Under the pieces are notes generated by a model. That model did no database searches. It had not been told where the DNA came from and saw nothing but the letters and a program-made list of their open reading frames with translations. From NCBI GenBank assembly GCA_031266155.1, contig JAISBO010000034.1, forward strand, positions 1-12,484: a stretch of 12,484 nt of DNA, given 5' to 3'. Source of the DNA: Puniceicoccales bacterium (lineage in GTDB: Bacteria; Verrucomicrobiota; Verrucomicrobiia; Opitutales; JAIRKQ01). Made by a program: the position numbers and the translations under genes. Positions 6,068-12,484 of this stretch are shown one piece after another. Position 1 is the stretch's first letter; each line of letters opens with the position of its first letter.

Positions 6068-6741
6068 CCGTTCGCCGCGATACGCATGTGTTGAAGAAGT
6101 GGTGGCAACGTATTTTGGCTCCCGTTGTTGTTTTTATATTGAGGCTGTATTGGTCAACCCTAGGCGTCAAACTGACGGCGGAATGTCAAAGGATGGTTGA
6201 TACAATCCAGGGGCCAACGGTCTTTGCGTTTTGGCATAACAACCTTTTCGCAGCATATAAATTATATAGATTGCTCAAAAAAAGACATGGTGTCTATGCC
6301 CTCGTAAGCCCATCGCGGGATGGTGCATGGCTGTCGGAAATATTTAGCCGCTTGGGCCTAGAAACCATACGTGGGTCTAGCAATCGGAATGGTTTATTTG
6401 CCATGGATAATATATCTGAAAAGCTAGCGGAAGGTGCATTCGTTGCTATAACCCCCGACGGTCCCCGTGGACCGGCTTGTAAATTCAAAAGAGGAACAGC
6501 AATGGTGGCCAAGGCTGCGAAAGCGAACCTCGTGCTAGTGGCTGTGAAATACAGCCATTACTTTACCTTGCCAACCTGGGATAGGTTTAAAGTTCCCTAT
6601 CCATTTTCAAAAATATGCGTGGATAGCAAAACATTTCCCCATGGAACTTTCGAAGATTTAACCGTTAGGGAACTTTCCACAACCTTAGAAGATGAATTGA
6701 GCAATCTTCAGCAAAAAATAGACCCCAGGAGCCACCTTTAG
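6064..6741 (+). CDS. DUF374-family lysophospholipid/lipid A acyltransferase, 225 residues
   Basis: Residues 17-29 form a hydrophobic N-terminal segment that would attach the protein to the inner membrane. FAFWHNNLF (54-62) holds the likely catalytic His. SRDGAWLSEIF (84-94), IRGSSNRNG (102-110) and AITPDGPRGP (128-137) are the DUF374 signature blocks. The family belongs to the lysophospholipid acyltransferase superfamily. Helicobacter/Campylobacter LpxJ, a late lipid A acyltransferase, is a characterised member, so a role in finishing lipid A is plausible given the nearby lpt genes, but the acyl acceptor cannot be read from the sequence. Its ATG overlaps the metG stop (ATGA), so translation is probably coupled to metG. 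The DUF374 assignment is firm; the substrate is inferred. Confidence 0.88.
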   Translation: MTVRRDTHVLKKWWQRILAPVVVFILRLYWSTLGVKLTAECQRMVDTIQGPTVFAFWHNNLFAAYKLYRLLKKRHGVYALVSPSRDGAWLSEIFSRLGLETIRGSSNRNGLFAMDNISEKLAEGAFVAITPDGPRGPACKFKRGTAMVAKAAKANLVLVAVKYSHYFTLPTWDRFKVPYPFSKICVDSKTFPHGTFEDLTVRELSTTLEDELSNLQQKIDPRSHL

Positions 6742-6837
6742 CAGAAAACCTTATGGCAAATTTGTTAATTCCAAATCACTAGCAACGGCAATGGTCTTTT
6801 TCCAGAAAAACAGAATGGAATCGAAGGTTTTTAAGGA

Positions 6838-7254
6838 TTATGCGGAATTTGTATCCTGGGGGAAGGTAGAACTTTGCACATCTTTTGCCCCATCACATAT
6901 CCACTGCCAAGCATCTTCACGGTATTTTTTGTGAAAATATTTAACATTGTCACCGAATGCTCTACCAAATGGCCGGTCAAGCAGTAGGGCAAGATTGTTC
7001 TGTTTTGCATGAACCAGAAATGCCATTCGCTCTATGTGTGCGGAGTATCGGAAGACGAAAACAATGTCGTCTAGGGTAGCCGAAACCTCCCATCCTTCAA
7101 AATTATCGAGCTCGATCAAAATCCGGATTAGACCATACTTCTTTATCAATTTCGCAAGAAATGGAACAATGTTTGCATAATCACTGCGGGTCAATTTTCC
7201 TGACAAAGTCATTACAACGACATTTCCCGAAGAAAACTTTTTTATCTCATGCAT
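6838..7254 (-). CDS. SpoIIAA-like (STAS-fold) protein, 138 residues
   Basis: The pattern fits the SpoIIAA-like family: a strand GNVVVMTLSGKLTRSDY near the N-terminus, IRILIELDNFEGWEVSATLDD in the middle, RMAFLVH, then FGRAFGDNVKYFHKKYREDAWQWI towards the end. These single-domain STAS-fold proteins are small, cytosolic and mostly of unknown role, possibly binding lipids or partner proteins. The start is set at the ATG at 7252-7254; a TTG two codons upstream (7260) is possible but has no better ribosome site. The gene lies 88 bases downstream of lptB on the same strand, so it may be the last gene of the lpt transcript, although the gap allows its own promoter. A 12-base palindrome lies just upstream. 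Confidence 0.82.
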   Translation of the reverse strand: MHEIKKFSSGNVVVMTLSGKLTRSDYANIVPFLAKLIKKYGLIRILIELDNFEGWEVSATLDDIVFVFRYSAHIERMAFLVHAKQNNLALLLDRPFGRAFGDNVKYFHKKYREDAWQWICDGAKDVQSSTFPQDTNSA

Positions 7255-7261
7255 AACCAAC

Positions 7262-7273
7262 TTTTGGCCAAAA
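7262..7273. promoter_or_regulatory. Perfect 12-base palindrome TTTTGGCCAAAA upstream of the STAS gene
   Basis: The palindrome ends eight bases before the ATG at 7254. It could be an operator or fold over the ribosome binding region. A short AT-rich hairpin (TCCTAT/ATAGGA, 7305-7320) also lies in this lptB-STAS gap. No function is shown for either. Confidence 0.25.
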
Positions 7274-7342
7274 TTTATTTGTTGCGATTTTCAAACTTCT
7301 GCCCTCCTATAAAAATAGGAAATAGACAAAAGTAAACATTTA

Positions 7343-8077
7343 TCACATGTCAAAATCTTCACCAAGGTAGAATTTTCTACTGTTTGGATCTTTTAATAGT
7401 ACATCTCCGGATCCATGGCAAAGAATATTCCCGCCGTATATCAAATAGGCACGGTCTACGATTTTTAGCATTTCCCGCACATTATGGTCGGTGATAAATA
7501 TGCCAATATTTTTTTCTTTTAAAGCAATGATAATGTTTTGTAATGCCCTAACGCTGATAGGGTCTACCCCGCTAAATGGTTCATCCAGCAGCAGGAATTT
7601 TGGTTTGGATATTAGCGTGCGGGCTATTTCTAGCCTTTTGCATTCTCCTCCACTAAGAGTGTAAGCTTTTTGCCCAGCAATGTGTAAAATTTTCATTTCT
7701 GCCAATGATTCTTCTATGGCTTTGATTTGTTCTTCCTTGGACAGATGCAAACATTCAGCTACAGCTTGCAAATTCTCCCACACCGTCAATGATCGAATGG
7801 AGGAACCTTCCTGGGGAAGATATCCCATACCTTTGCGAGCACGTTTGTACATCGGAAGTTTACTAATATCTTCATCATCCAAAAAAATTTGCCCCGAATC
7901 GGCAACGATTAGTCCCATAACGATGTAGAAGGTAGTAGTCTTTCCAGCACCGTTAGGACCAAGCAATCCGACAACCTCACCGCTATTGATTTCCATGGAA
8001 ATATCCCTAATTACCTCCCTTTGCCCATAGAATTTTTCTATTTTTTTTACGAACAATTTACTGGTGGCCGTTACCAT
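7343..8077 (-). CDS. lptB: LptB, ATPase of the lipopolysaccharide export ABC transporter, 244 residues
   Basis: Powers extraction of lipopolysaccharide from the inner membrane with LptF/G, which are not in this window. The ABC ATPase elements are in order: Walker A GPNGAGKTT (40-48), Q-loop in GYLPQEGSS (85-93), signature LSGGE (141-145), Walker B FLLLDEP (161-167) with D-loop SGVDP, and switch His in ITDHN (195-199). LPQEGSSIRSLTVWENL and the C-terminal KFYLGEDF are hallmarks of LptB rather than of the related LivF/LivG transporters. E. coli LptB is 241 residues. The signature continues ECKR where most have ERRR, a mild change. The ATG at 8075-8077 lies nine bases after the lptA-like stop, so the two are surely co-transcribed. 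Confidence 0.96.
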   Translation of the reverse strand: MVTATSKLFVKKIEKFYGQREVIRDISMEINSGEVVGLLGPNGAGKTTTFYIVMGLIVADSGQIFLDDEDISKLPMYKRARKGMGYLPQEGSSIRSLTVWENLQAVAECLHLSKEEQIKAIEESLAEMKILHIAGQKAYTLSGGECKRLEIARTLISKPKFLLLDEPFSGVDPISVRALQNIIIALKEKNIGIFITDHNVREMLKIVDRAYLIYGGNILCHGSGDVLLKDPNSRKFYLGEDFDM

Positions 8078-8086
8078 CGTTTTCCA

Positions 8087-8596
8087 TTACTTTATCAGCA
8101 TGATATTTTGTTCAAATGTCGAAATATCGCTAACTGATATGATCGGCTGTTCGAACTCCGAACCTTTAGGTTCGATTCGCTTGCGCTTTAGATCTAGGAT
8201 TAGTGTTTGCCCCGACATCGTCCTCGAATCTTCATCCCACATTTCGGCATTTCCTTCCAATAGGATAAAATTTTTGGCGGGATCAATGCTTATTTGGTCG
8301 GCTTTCCCTCCGTATGAGGCCCATTGAAAAGTTGCGTTTCCTAGGGCTCGAATTTCTTTTACTACCGATAGGTTGGGTTTTGATTGGGAGCCATTGGGAA
8401 TGGTAACTTGAATGTGATCCCCTTTCAAAGAGAAATTATTCCCATCGATGTGGGCATTGTGAGAAAAATGCATATGAACATTGGGTCCCCATGTCCAAAG
8501 CTCTAGGGATTCGCTTGTGATTTGGACCGGCGAAGCAAATGCCCCCAGGGGCAGCATTAAAATTATTAACTTTACTATAGTTTTTATGGCGAACAT
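8087..8596 (-). CDS. lptA: LptA/OstA-like periplasmic lipopolysaccharide transport protein, 169 residues
   Basis: Residues 1-21 are a signal peptide (hydrophobic 6-20, AFA-S cleavage). The remainder looks like one OstA/LptA beta-jellyroll: QITSESLELW (25-34), ALGNATFQWASYGGKADQISIDPAKNFILLEGNAEMWDED (about 84-123), then TMSGQTLILDLKRKRIEPKG. LptA forms the bridge that carries lipopolysaccharide across the periplasm. The first repeat (WTWGPNVHMHFSHNAHIDGNNFSLKGD) is divergent. Its ATG lies inside the end of the lptC-like gene (13-base overlap), and a GAGGA abuts the ATG too closely for normal spacing, so translation is probably coupled to the upstream gene. Position between lptC-like and lptB matches the E. 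coli order lptC-lptA-lptB and strengthens the call. Confidence 0.85.
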   Translation of the reverse strand: MFAIKTIVKLIILMLPLGAFASPVQITSESLELWTWGPNVHMHFSHNAHIDGNNFSLKGDHIQVTIPNGSQSKPNLSVVKEIRALGNATFQWASYGGKADQISIDPAKNFILLEGNAEMWDEDSRTMSGQTLILDLKRKRIEPKGSEFEQPIISVSDISTFEQNIMLIK

Positions 8597-9057
8597 TCCT
8601 CTAAGTTACAATCGAGGAAAACTTTGACATGATCTTTTGCGATGATTTTTTTCCCATTGCCTGAAAATTCCCAAGTATGGGCGGATGCATAAAAATTTTG
8701 ACCAAAAATTTTTATTTCAAAATTTCCCGAGAGCGAGTTTGTTCGCGGGACGACAGATGCTGCATCACTGATAGCAAAAAAAGCTTCCTGGGGCTCTTCT
8801 TCTTCGGTAAAACAGCGTAATTTCATATTTTTTACATGCAATAGGTCGTCTTCAACCATTATTGCCGAACGACCGTAGGCTTCCCAGATTTTTTGGCCTG
8901 CCCTATTAAAAACTGGCAATACAAAGCCATTTATGGGGACATTTCGCAGCGGTTGTATTTCTGGGGAGATGGCCCAGCTCACGTTGTACGGAAGCAAATA
9001 CAATAAAAGTACAACCTTCCCAAAGGATTTACCATGGATAATTTTCACTGCTTTCAC
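8584..9057 (-). CDS. lptC: LptC-like periplasmic lipopolysaccharide export protein, 157 residues
   Basis: A hydrophobic segment at 14-28 acts as a signal or membrane anchor. The periplasmic part has the LptC pattern: NGFVLPVFNRAGQKIWEAYGRSAIMVEDDLLHVKNMKLRCF (43-83), then two strand pairs ending in WEFSGNGKKIIAKDHVKVFL. LptC receives lipopolysaccharide from LptB2FG and passes it to LptA. E. coli LptC is 191 residues, so this one is compact. SWA at 27-29 could allow cleavage, which would make it soluble rather than anchored; most LptC proteins keep the anchor. The start is GTG at 9055-9057; a second in-frame GTG at 9046-9048 is possible, and neither has a clear ribosome site. The call rests on weak sequence pattern plus strong synteny with lptA and lptB. 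Confidence 0.75.
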   Translation of the reverse strand: MKAVKIIHGKSFGKVVLLLYLLPYNVSWAISPEIQPLRNVPINGFVLPVFNRAGQKIWEAYGRSAIMVEDDLLHVKNMKLRCFTEEEEPQEAFFAISDAASVVPRTNSLSGNFEIKIFGQNFYASAHTWEFSGNGKKIIAKDHVKVFLDCNLEECSP

Positions 9058-9235
9058 GGTGAAAAATTATGGCCACATTTCAACTCAAAACTAAAATGGT
9101 AATTTTAATTATTCTGCCAGTCTGGCAAAGGGACTCAAAACCCAAGGAATAGGCTATGAGTGCTGCCGAAATGCATAAAATTTATCCTACAGCATAGAAA
9201 ATCAAGGTAATGCGGAATAGGCCAACCGCCTCACT
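9058..9235. other. Spacer between tyrS and the lpt genes
   Basis: No gene is seen. TGCCA (9115-9119) and TGGCA (9123-9127) form a five-base-pair hairpin with loop GTC, followed on the minus strand by A/T-rich sequence but no T-run. A GCGG/CCGC pair lies nearer the tyrS stop. Either could be a weak terminator or simply chance; the gap is long enough for a separate lpt promoter. Confidence 0.25.
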
Positions 9236-10414
9236 CTATTTTGATATTTTAAGAAAAGTTCTTTTCCCAGCTTGAATAACCATCGCCTCATTGGAAATTT
9301 TACACAGGAAGGAACAATCGGTAATTTTTTGACCATCAACCTTGAGTGCACCCTGTTCAAATAGTCTACGAATTTCCTTTTTGCTGGGGAACAGGTTTGT
9401 CACCCACAGAATATCTACCAGGGGAGCAGTTTCTTTACCCGTCAATTCCTGGATACTAAAATTCGGCATGCTATCTGGAATATCATTTTGAGAAAACACT
9501 TTCTCAAATTGTTCCCGTTCGTGTTTTGCGGTATCTAACCCGAAAAATTTAGCGCACAGGCCTTCCGCCAGCGACTTTTTACATTCCATCGGATGCATTG
9601 TTTTCAACCGTTCGATTTCTTCATCCGTTTTCAACAAAAGAAATTTATAGTACACGAACATCGTCTCATCGGAAATCGACATCACTTTGCCGAAAATATC
9701 CTTAGCTGTGTCATTGAATGCGATGTAATTGTCATAGCTTTTTGACATTTTTCTAGTGCCGTCCAACCCAACAAGCAATGGCATTGTGATGACTACCTGC
9801 TCTTCTTTACCGATATTTTTTAGTAAAGTACGGCCAACCAATAAATTAAACAATTGGTCTCGGCCACCTATTTCGACATCGGAATCCAACATGATGGAAT
9901 CGTATCCCTGCAACAAAGGGTATAAAAATTCAACGATCGAAATCGGGGTTTTGTTTTTGTAGCGATTGCTAAAATCTTCCCGTTCAAGCATTTGGGCCAC
10001 CGTCATTTGTCTGGCAAGCAAGATTGCATCCCCAAAAGACATGCTGTTAAACCATTCACTGTTTTTCCTTATCACCGTTTTGGCCGGATCTAAAACTTTG
10101 AAGGCTTGTTCCACATAGGTCTTGTAATTGTCCTCAATCTGTTCTTTGGATAGCATTGGCCGTTCTGCGGAACGCCCCGAAGGATCCCCGATTGTTGTGG
10201 TATAATCCCCGATTAGTAGCGTAGTTTCATGGCCAAGGTCTTGAAACTGTTTGAGCTTGTTGAAAACGACCAAGTGGCCAAAATGCAAATCCGGCCGCGT
10301 GGGATCGACCCCCAGTTTCACCCTAAGCCGTTTTCCACTGGCAAGCTTTTTCTTCAATTCATCTTCTCCGACCATGGTGTCGATGCCTTGACAAATTTGC
10401 TGCAAAGGATTCAT
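9236..10414 (-). CDS. tyrS: Tyrosyl-tRNA synthetase, 392 residues
   Basis: Charges tRNA-Tyr in the cytoplasm. It is a class I synthetase with HFGH at 44-47 within GVDPTRPDLHFGHLVV, IGDYTTTIGDPSGRS, YPLLQGYDS, and KMSKS at 222-226 (TRKMSKSYDNYI). The last 60 or so residues form an S4 RNA-binding domain (PSKKEIRRLFEQGALKVDGQKI). The LHFGH form and about 400-residue length match the TyrZ-like bacterial subgroup rather than the E. coli HIGN-type enzyme. The ATG at 10412-10414 is chosen because GGAG stands four bases upstream and family similarity begins there; an in-frame ATG at 10456 would add 14 residues lacking family character. It is the first gene of the minus-strand series leading into lpt. 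Confidence 0.96.
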   Translation of the reverse strand: MNPLQQICQGIDTMVGEDELKKKLASGKRLRVKLGVDPTRPDLHFGHLVVFNKLKQFQDLGHETTLLIGDYTTTIGDPSGRSAERPMLSKEQIEDNYKTYVEQAFKVLDPAKTVIRKNSEWFNSMSFGDAILLARQMTVAQMLEREDFSNRYKNKTPISIVEFLYPLLQGYDSIMLDSDVEIGGRDQLFNLLVGRTLLKNIGKEEQVVITMPLLVGLDGTRKMSKSYDNYIAFNDTAKDIFGKVMSISDETMFVYYKFLLLKTDEEIERLKTMHPMECKKSLAEGLCAKFFGLDTAKHEREQFEKVFSQNDIPDSMPNFSIQELTGKETAPLVDILWVTNLFPSKKEIRRLFEQGALKVDGQKITDCSFLCKISNEAMVIQAGKRTFLKISK

Positions 10415-10685
10415 AATGCTCCAAAAATTTGGGACAAAACGTTTCTTTTGCAACAAATTAATCGGGAAAGGCTCAACTTTTCCTTCCTAGTAGAACCTGT
10501 CCTTTTTCTAATTTTTCCAAAGCCTTTACATTAACTAAAGCTCGCCATCTTCGAACTCCAAAGTTTCAATATGAAATTATGTGAAATTAATCATGCATAT
10601 TTTCTTGCTTTTTAATAAAAAAAAGTACTCTAGATAGCAGGTCCGAGCCGATATTATATTTGGCATTTACATATGGAATTTGCCC
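10415..10685. other. Divergent intergenic region between tyrS and the beta-CASP nuclease gene
   Basis: This stretch must hold promoters for both directions. For the plus strand a TATTAT (10652-10657, five of six matches to TATAAT) lies about 30 bases before the ATG, without a clear -35 partner. For tyrS no good pair was found. An A-run at about 10617-10624 is the only other visible feature. Confidence 0.35.
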
Positions 10686-12053
10686 ATGCAGTTAATTGAT
10701 TTAAATAGGACCAAGGACATAGGGTCTTCATGCTTGTCTGCTAAAATTGGAAGTTTTAACATTTTGTTTGATTCTGGAATTAGTCCCAAGCGTTCCGGCT
10801 ATGATGCGTTGCCTGCCTTTGATAAACTTGGAACAACCGTCATCGACCTAATTTTAATTTCCCATTGCCACCTGGACCATGTCGGTTCATTGCCGTACAT
10901 AATGAAAAGACAACAGCAAGCCCGTGTACTGATAACACAGGCGTCCCACATCCTTTTGCCAAGGATTTTAAATAATTGCGTTACCGTCATGCAGCTGCAA
11001 CGCGATGAGATGGGAATAAAAGAATATCCTTTGTATACCCTGGCAGATATTGAAGCTCTGGAACAACACCTTTTGCCCATGCAATTTGGGAAATCACGGG
11101 TACTAAGAAAAGACAACGATGAAATAACAATAACATTTTTTGAAGCAGGTCATGTTGTCGGGGCCAGTTCCATTTTGGTCGAACACAAACATAGGAGTAT
11201 ATTTTACACCGGCGATATTTTATTTCGAGACCTTAAAATTCTTAGGGGCGCCAAATGGCCAAACCGGAAAGTCGACACGGTGATTACCGAAACGACGCGT
11301 GGGTCAACCATAAGACCCAAAGAACGTTCAGCCGATAGCGAAACGGAACGCCTTATCGGGACAATTCGCGACACCATTAGCGGAGGGGGATCCGTTCTAA
11401 TTCCTTCCTTTGCCTTCGGACGCATGCAAGAAATTCTTAAAATCATAAGTTGTGCCCGCCAAAAGAATAAGCTGCAGCAAACTACCCCGATTTTTTGCTC
11501 CGGCCTGGGTTATGGCCTCATCGAAGATTTCGATTTTATTTCAAAAAAGCTATCCGGCGTAAATTTTCGAAAAAGAATTACAAAGGAATTGAATATAAAA
11601 ATTTTCCGAGGGAACAATCCAAACGACATAAAAAAACAGATCCGGGAACCCTCAATTTTTGTCCTCAGTAGTGGCATGCTAGTCGAAAACACATCCGCCT
11701 ATAATGTTGCTTCTGCCATTATTGATGACCATAAAAATGCTATCTGCTTTGTCGGCTTCTGCGACGAATCTACACCCGGCGGAGAGCTTCAAAAATATTC
11801 CCAAGGGGATTCCTTTCTTTTCAAAGCTCAAAATTATATGGCTAAAATTGCAGCTAAAATTGATAAATTTGATATTAGTGGCCATGCTGATAGGGAAACA
11901 ATTTTAAAAAATGTCCTGGCCATGTCGCCCCGTGCCGTTGTCCTTGTCCACGGCGAAGAAGATTCGCGAAATTGGTTTATGGACGAATTGATCGAACTTT
12001 CGCCGAGCACTCAAGTGTTTGACATGAATCCCTGCGAAGAGTTTTTGGTCTAA
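10686..12053 (+). CDS. Beta-CASP metallo-beta-lactamase RNase (CPSF73-like), 455 residues
   Basis: The metallo-beta-lactamase motifs are all present: ILFDSG (26-31), HCHLDH (60-65), AGHVVGASS (154-162) and YTGD (174-177). The beta-CASP motifs follow: motif A acidic residue in TETTRG (201-206), motif B SGHAD (398-402) and motif C VHGE (421-424), with LSSGM (327-331) between. All expected zinc ligands are kept, so it should be an active zinc-dependent RNase or RNA-processing enzyme of the group related to eukaryotic CPSF73/Ysh1, distinct from RNase J. N-terminal KH domains of archaeal relatives are absent. The ATG at 10686 is chosen; a TTG two codons upstream is possible. It converges on guaA with eight bases between stops. 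Substrates are unknown. Confidence 0.92.
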   Translation: MQLIDLNRTKDIGSSCLSAKIGSFNILFDSGISPKRSGYDALPAFDKLGTTVIDLILISHCHLDHVGSLPYIMKRQQQARVLITQASHILLPRILNNCVTVMQLQRDEMGIKEYPLYTLADIEALEQHLLPMQFGKSRVLRKDNDEITITFFEAGHVVGASSILVEHKHRSIFYTGDILFRDLKILRGAKWPNRKVDTVITETTRGSTIRPKERSADSETERLIGTIRDTISGGGSVLIPSFAFGRMQEILKIISCARQKNKLQQTTPIFCSGLGYGLIEDFDFISKKLSGVNFRKRITKELNIKIFRGNNPNDIKKQIREPSIFVLSSGMLVENTSAYNVASAIIDDHKNAICFVGFCDESTPGGELQKYSQGDSFLFKAQNYMAKIAAKIDKFDISGHADRETILKNVLAMSPRAVVLVHGEEDSRNWFMDELIELSPSTQVFDMNPCEEFLV

Positions 12054-12061
12054 AGCGACAA

Positions 12062-12484
12062 CTATTCCCATTCGATTGTGCTGGGGGGTTTCGACGATAC
12101 GTCGTACACAACGCGATTTACCCCATGTACTTCGCTAACTATGCGGTTGGAAATTGATGCAATTATGTCTTGGGGGAGCCGTGTCCAATCTGCCGTCATG
12201 GCATCCACGCTGTTAACAATGCGCAATGCTATCACATTGTCGTAGGTGCGTGCGTCGCCCATTACACCGACCGTGCACAGCGGTAGTAAAACGGCAAACC
12301 CTTGCCAAATCTTGCGATGCCAGCCGGATTTTTTTAGTTCCTGCTGTACTATGGCATCCGCCTTGCGCAAAATCGACAATCGATCGGCAGTTACTTCTCC
12401 AAGTATGCGTACTGCAAGTCCAGGGCCAGGGAATGGTTGGCGCCATATCACATCTTCCGGTAGTCCAATTTCTAATCCCATCGC
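12062..12484 (-). CDS. guaA: GMP synthase (glutamine-hydrolysing), C-terminal part, truncated by window edge
   Basis: Converts XMP to GMP with ATP and glutamine. Only the last 140 codons are in the window; the full enzyme is about 525 residues, so the glutaminase and ATP-pyrophosphatase domains lie beyond the right edge. What is seen is the dimerisation/XMP-binding domain: RQPFPGPGLAVRILGEVT, TVGVMGDARTYDNVIALR, MTADWTRLP and the near-invariant C-terminus SSKPPSTIEWE before TAG (12062-12064). The frame stays open to the last base of the window, so the ATG at 12481 is internal. Identification is secure. Confidence 0.97.
   Translation of the reverse strand, partial: AMGLEIGLPEDVIWRQPFPGPGLAVRILGEVTADRLSILRKADAIVQQELKKSGWHRKIWQGFAVLLPLCTVGVMGDARTYDNVIALRIVNSVDAMTADWTRLPQDIIASISNRIVSEVHGVNRVVYDVSSKPPSTIEWE

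Noticed and set aside
5494..6108. 204-codon frame antisense to metG
   Set aside because: It lies wholly opposite a certain gene, has no protein-family character, and is explained by codon bias of metG.
1..12484. CRISPR array, toxin-antitoxin pair, insertion sequence or defence island
   Set aside because: No regularly spaced repeats, transposase or integrase motifs, terminal inverted repeats or defence domains were found on either strand.

Overview
The window reads as ordinary chromosome from a moderately AT-rich Gram-negative bacterium using the standard genetic code. Ten protein genes can be named with fair to high confidence, two are unrecognised, and there is one intact tRNA. Three things point to Verrucomicrobiota, perhaps the Opitutae/Puniceicoccales side: the style of the methionyl-tRNA synthetase (no zinc-knuckle cysteines, HGWW before KMSKS), a GMP synthase and MnmG of general bacterial type, and a single-pass envelope protein with an FDLFT motif. 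This placement is inference from remembered family features, not a search. The lptC-lptA-lptB cluster shows that the cell exports lipopolysaccharide.

Layout from left to right. Bases 1-1722 hold the 3' part of mnmG (plus strand), which modifies the tRNA wobble uridine. Next comes an unassigned stretch holding a small 95-residue gene on the minus strand with a very good Shine-Dalgarno site. Diverging from it is a 264-residue membrane-anchored envelope protein whose mRNA may be leaderless. On the minus strand from about 4330 down to 3243 lies a unit in which rdgB (inosine/xanthosine triphosphate pyrophosphatase) sits between a degenerate tRNA-Ser copy and an intact tRNA-Ser(UGA). The two tRNA copies share about 70 bases of 5' flank, including a promoter-like block. 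Plus-strand metG follows, overlapping by four bases a DUF374 acyltransferase that may act on lipid A.

From 10414 down to 6838 the minus strand carries tyrS, lptC-like, lptA-like, lptB and a SpoIIAA/STAS-like protein. Together with the DUF374 enzyme these make an envelope-building neighbourhood mixed with translation genes (metG, tyrS, tRNA-Ser, mnmG). At the right end a complete beta-CASP metallo-beta-lactamase RNase (plus strand) converges, with 8 bases between stops, on the 3' end of guaA (minus strand).

I saw no phage, transposon, CRISPR array, toxin-antitoxin pair or defence system. The points most worth a second look are the duplicated, covarying tRNA-Ser copy upstream of rdgB, the orphan 95-residue gene, the possible leaderless envelope gene, and the altered base-recognition motifs in RdgB.
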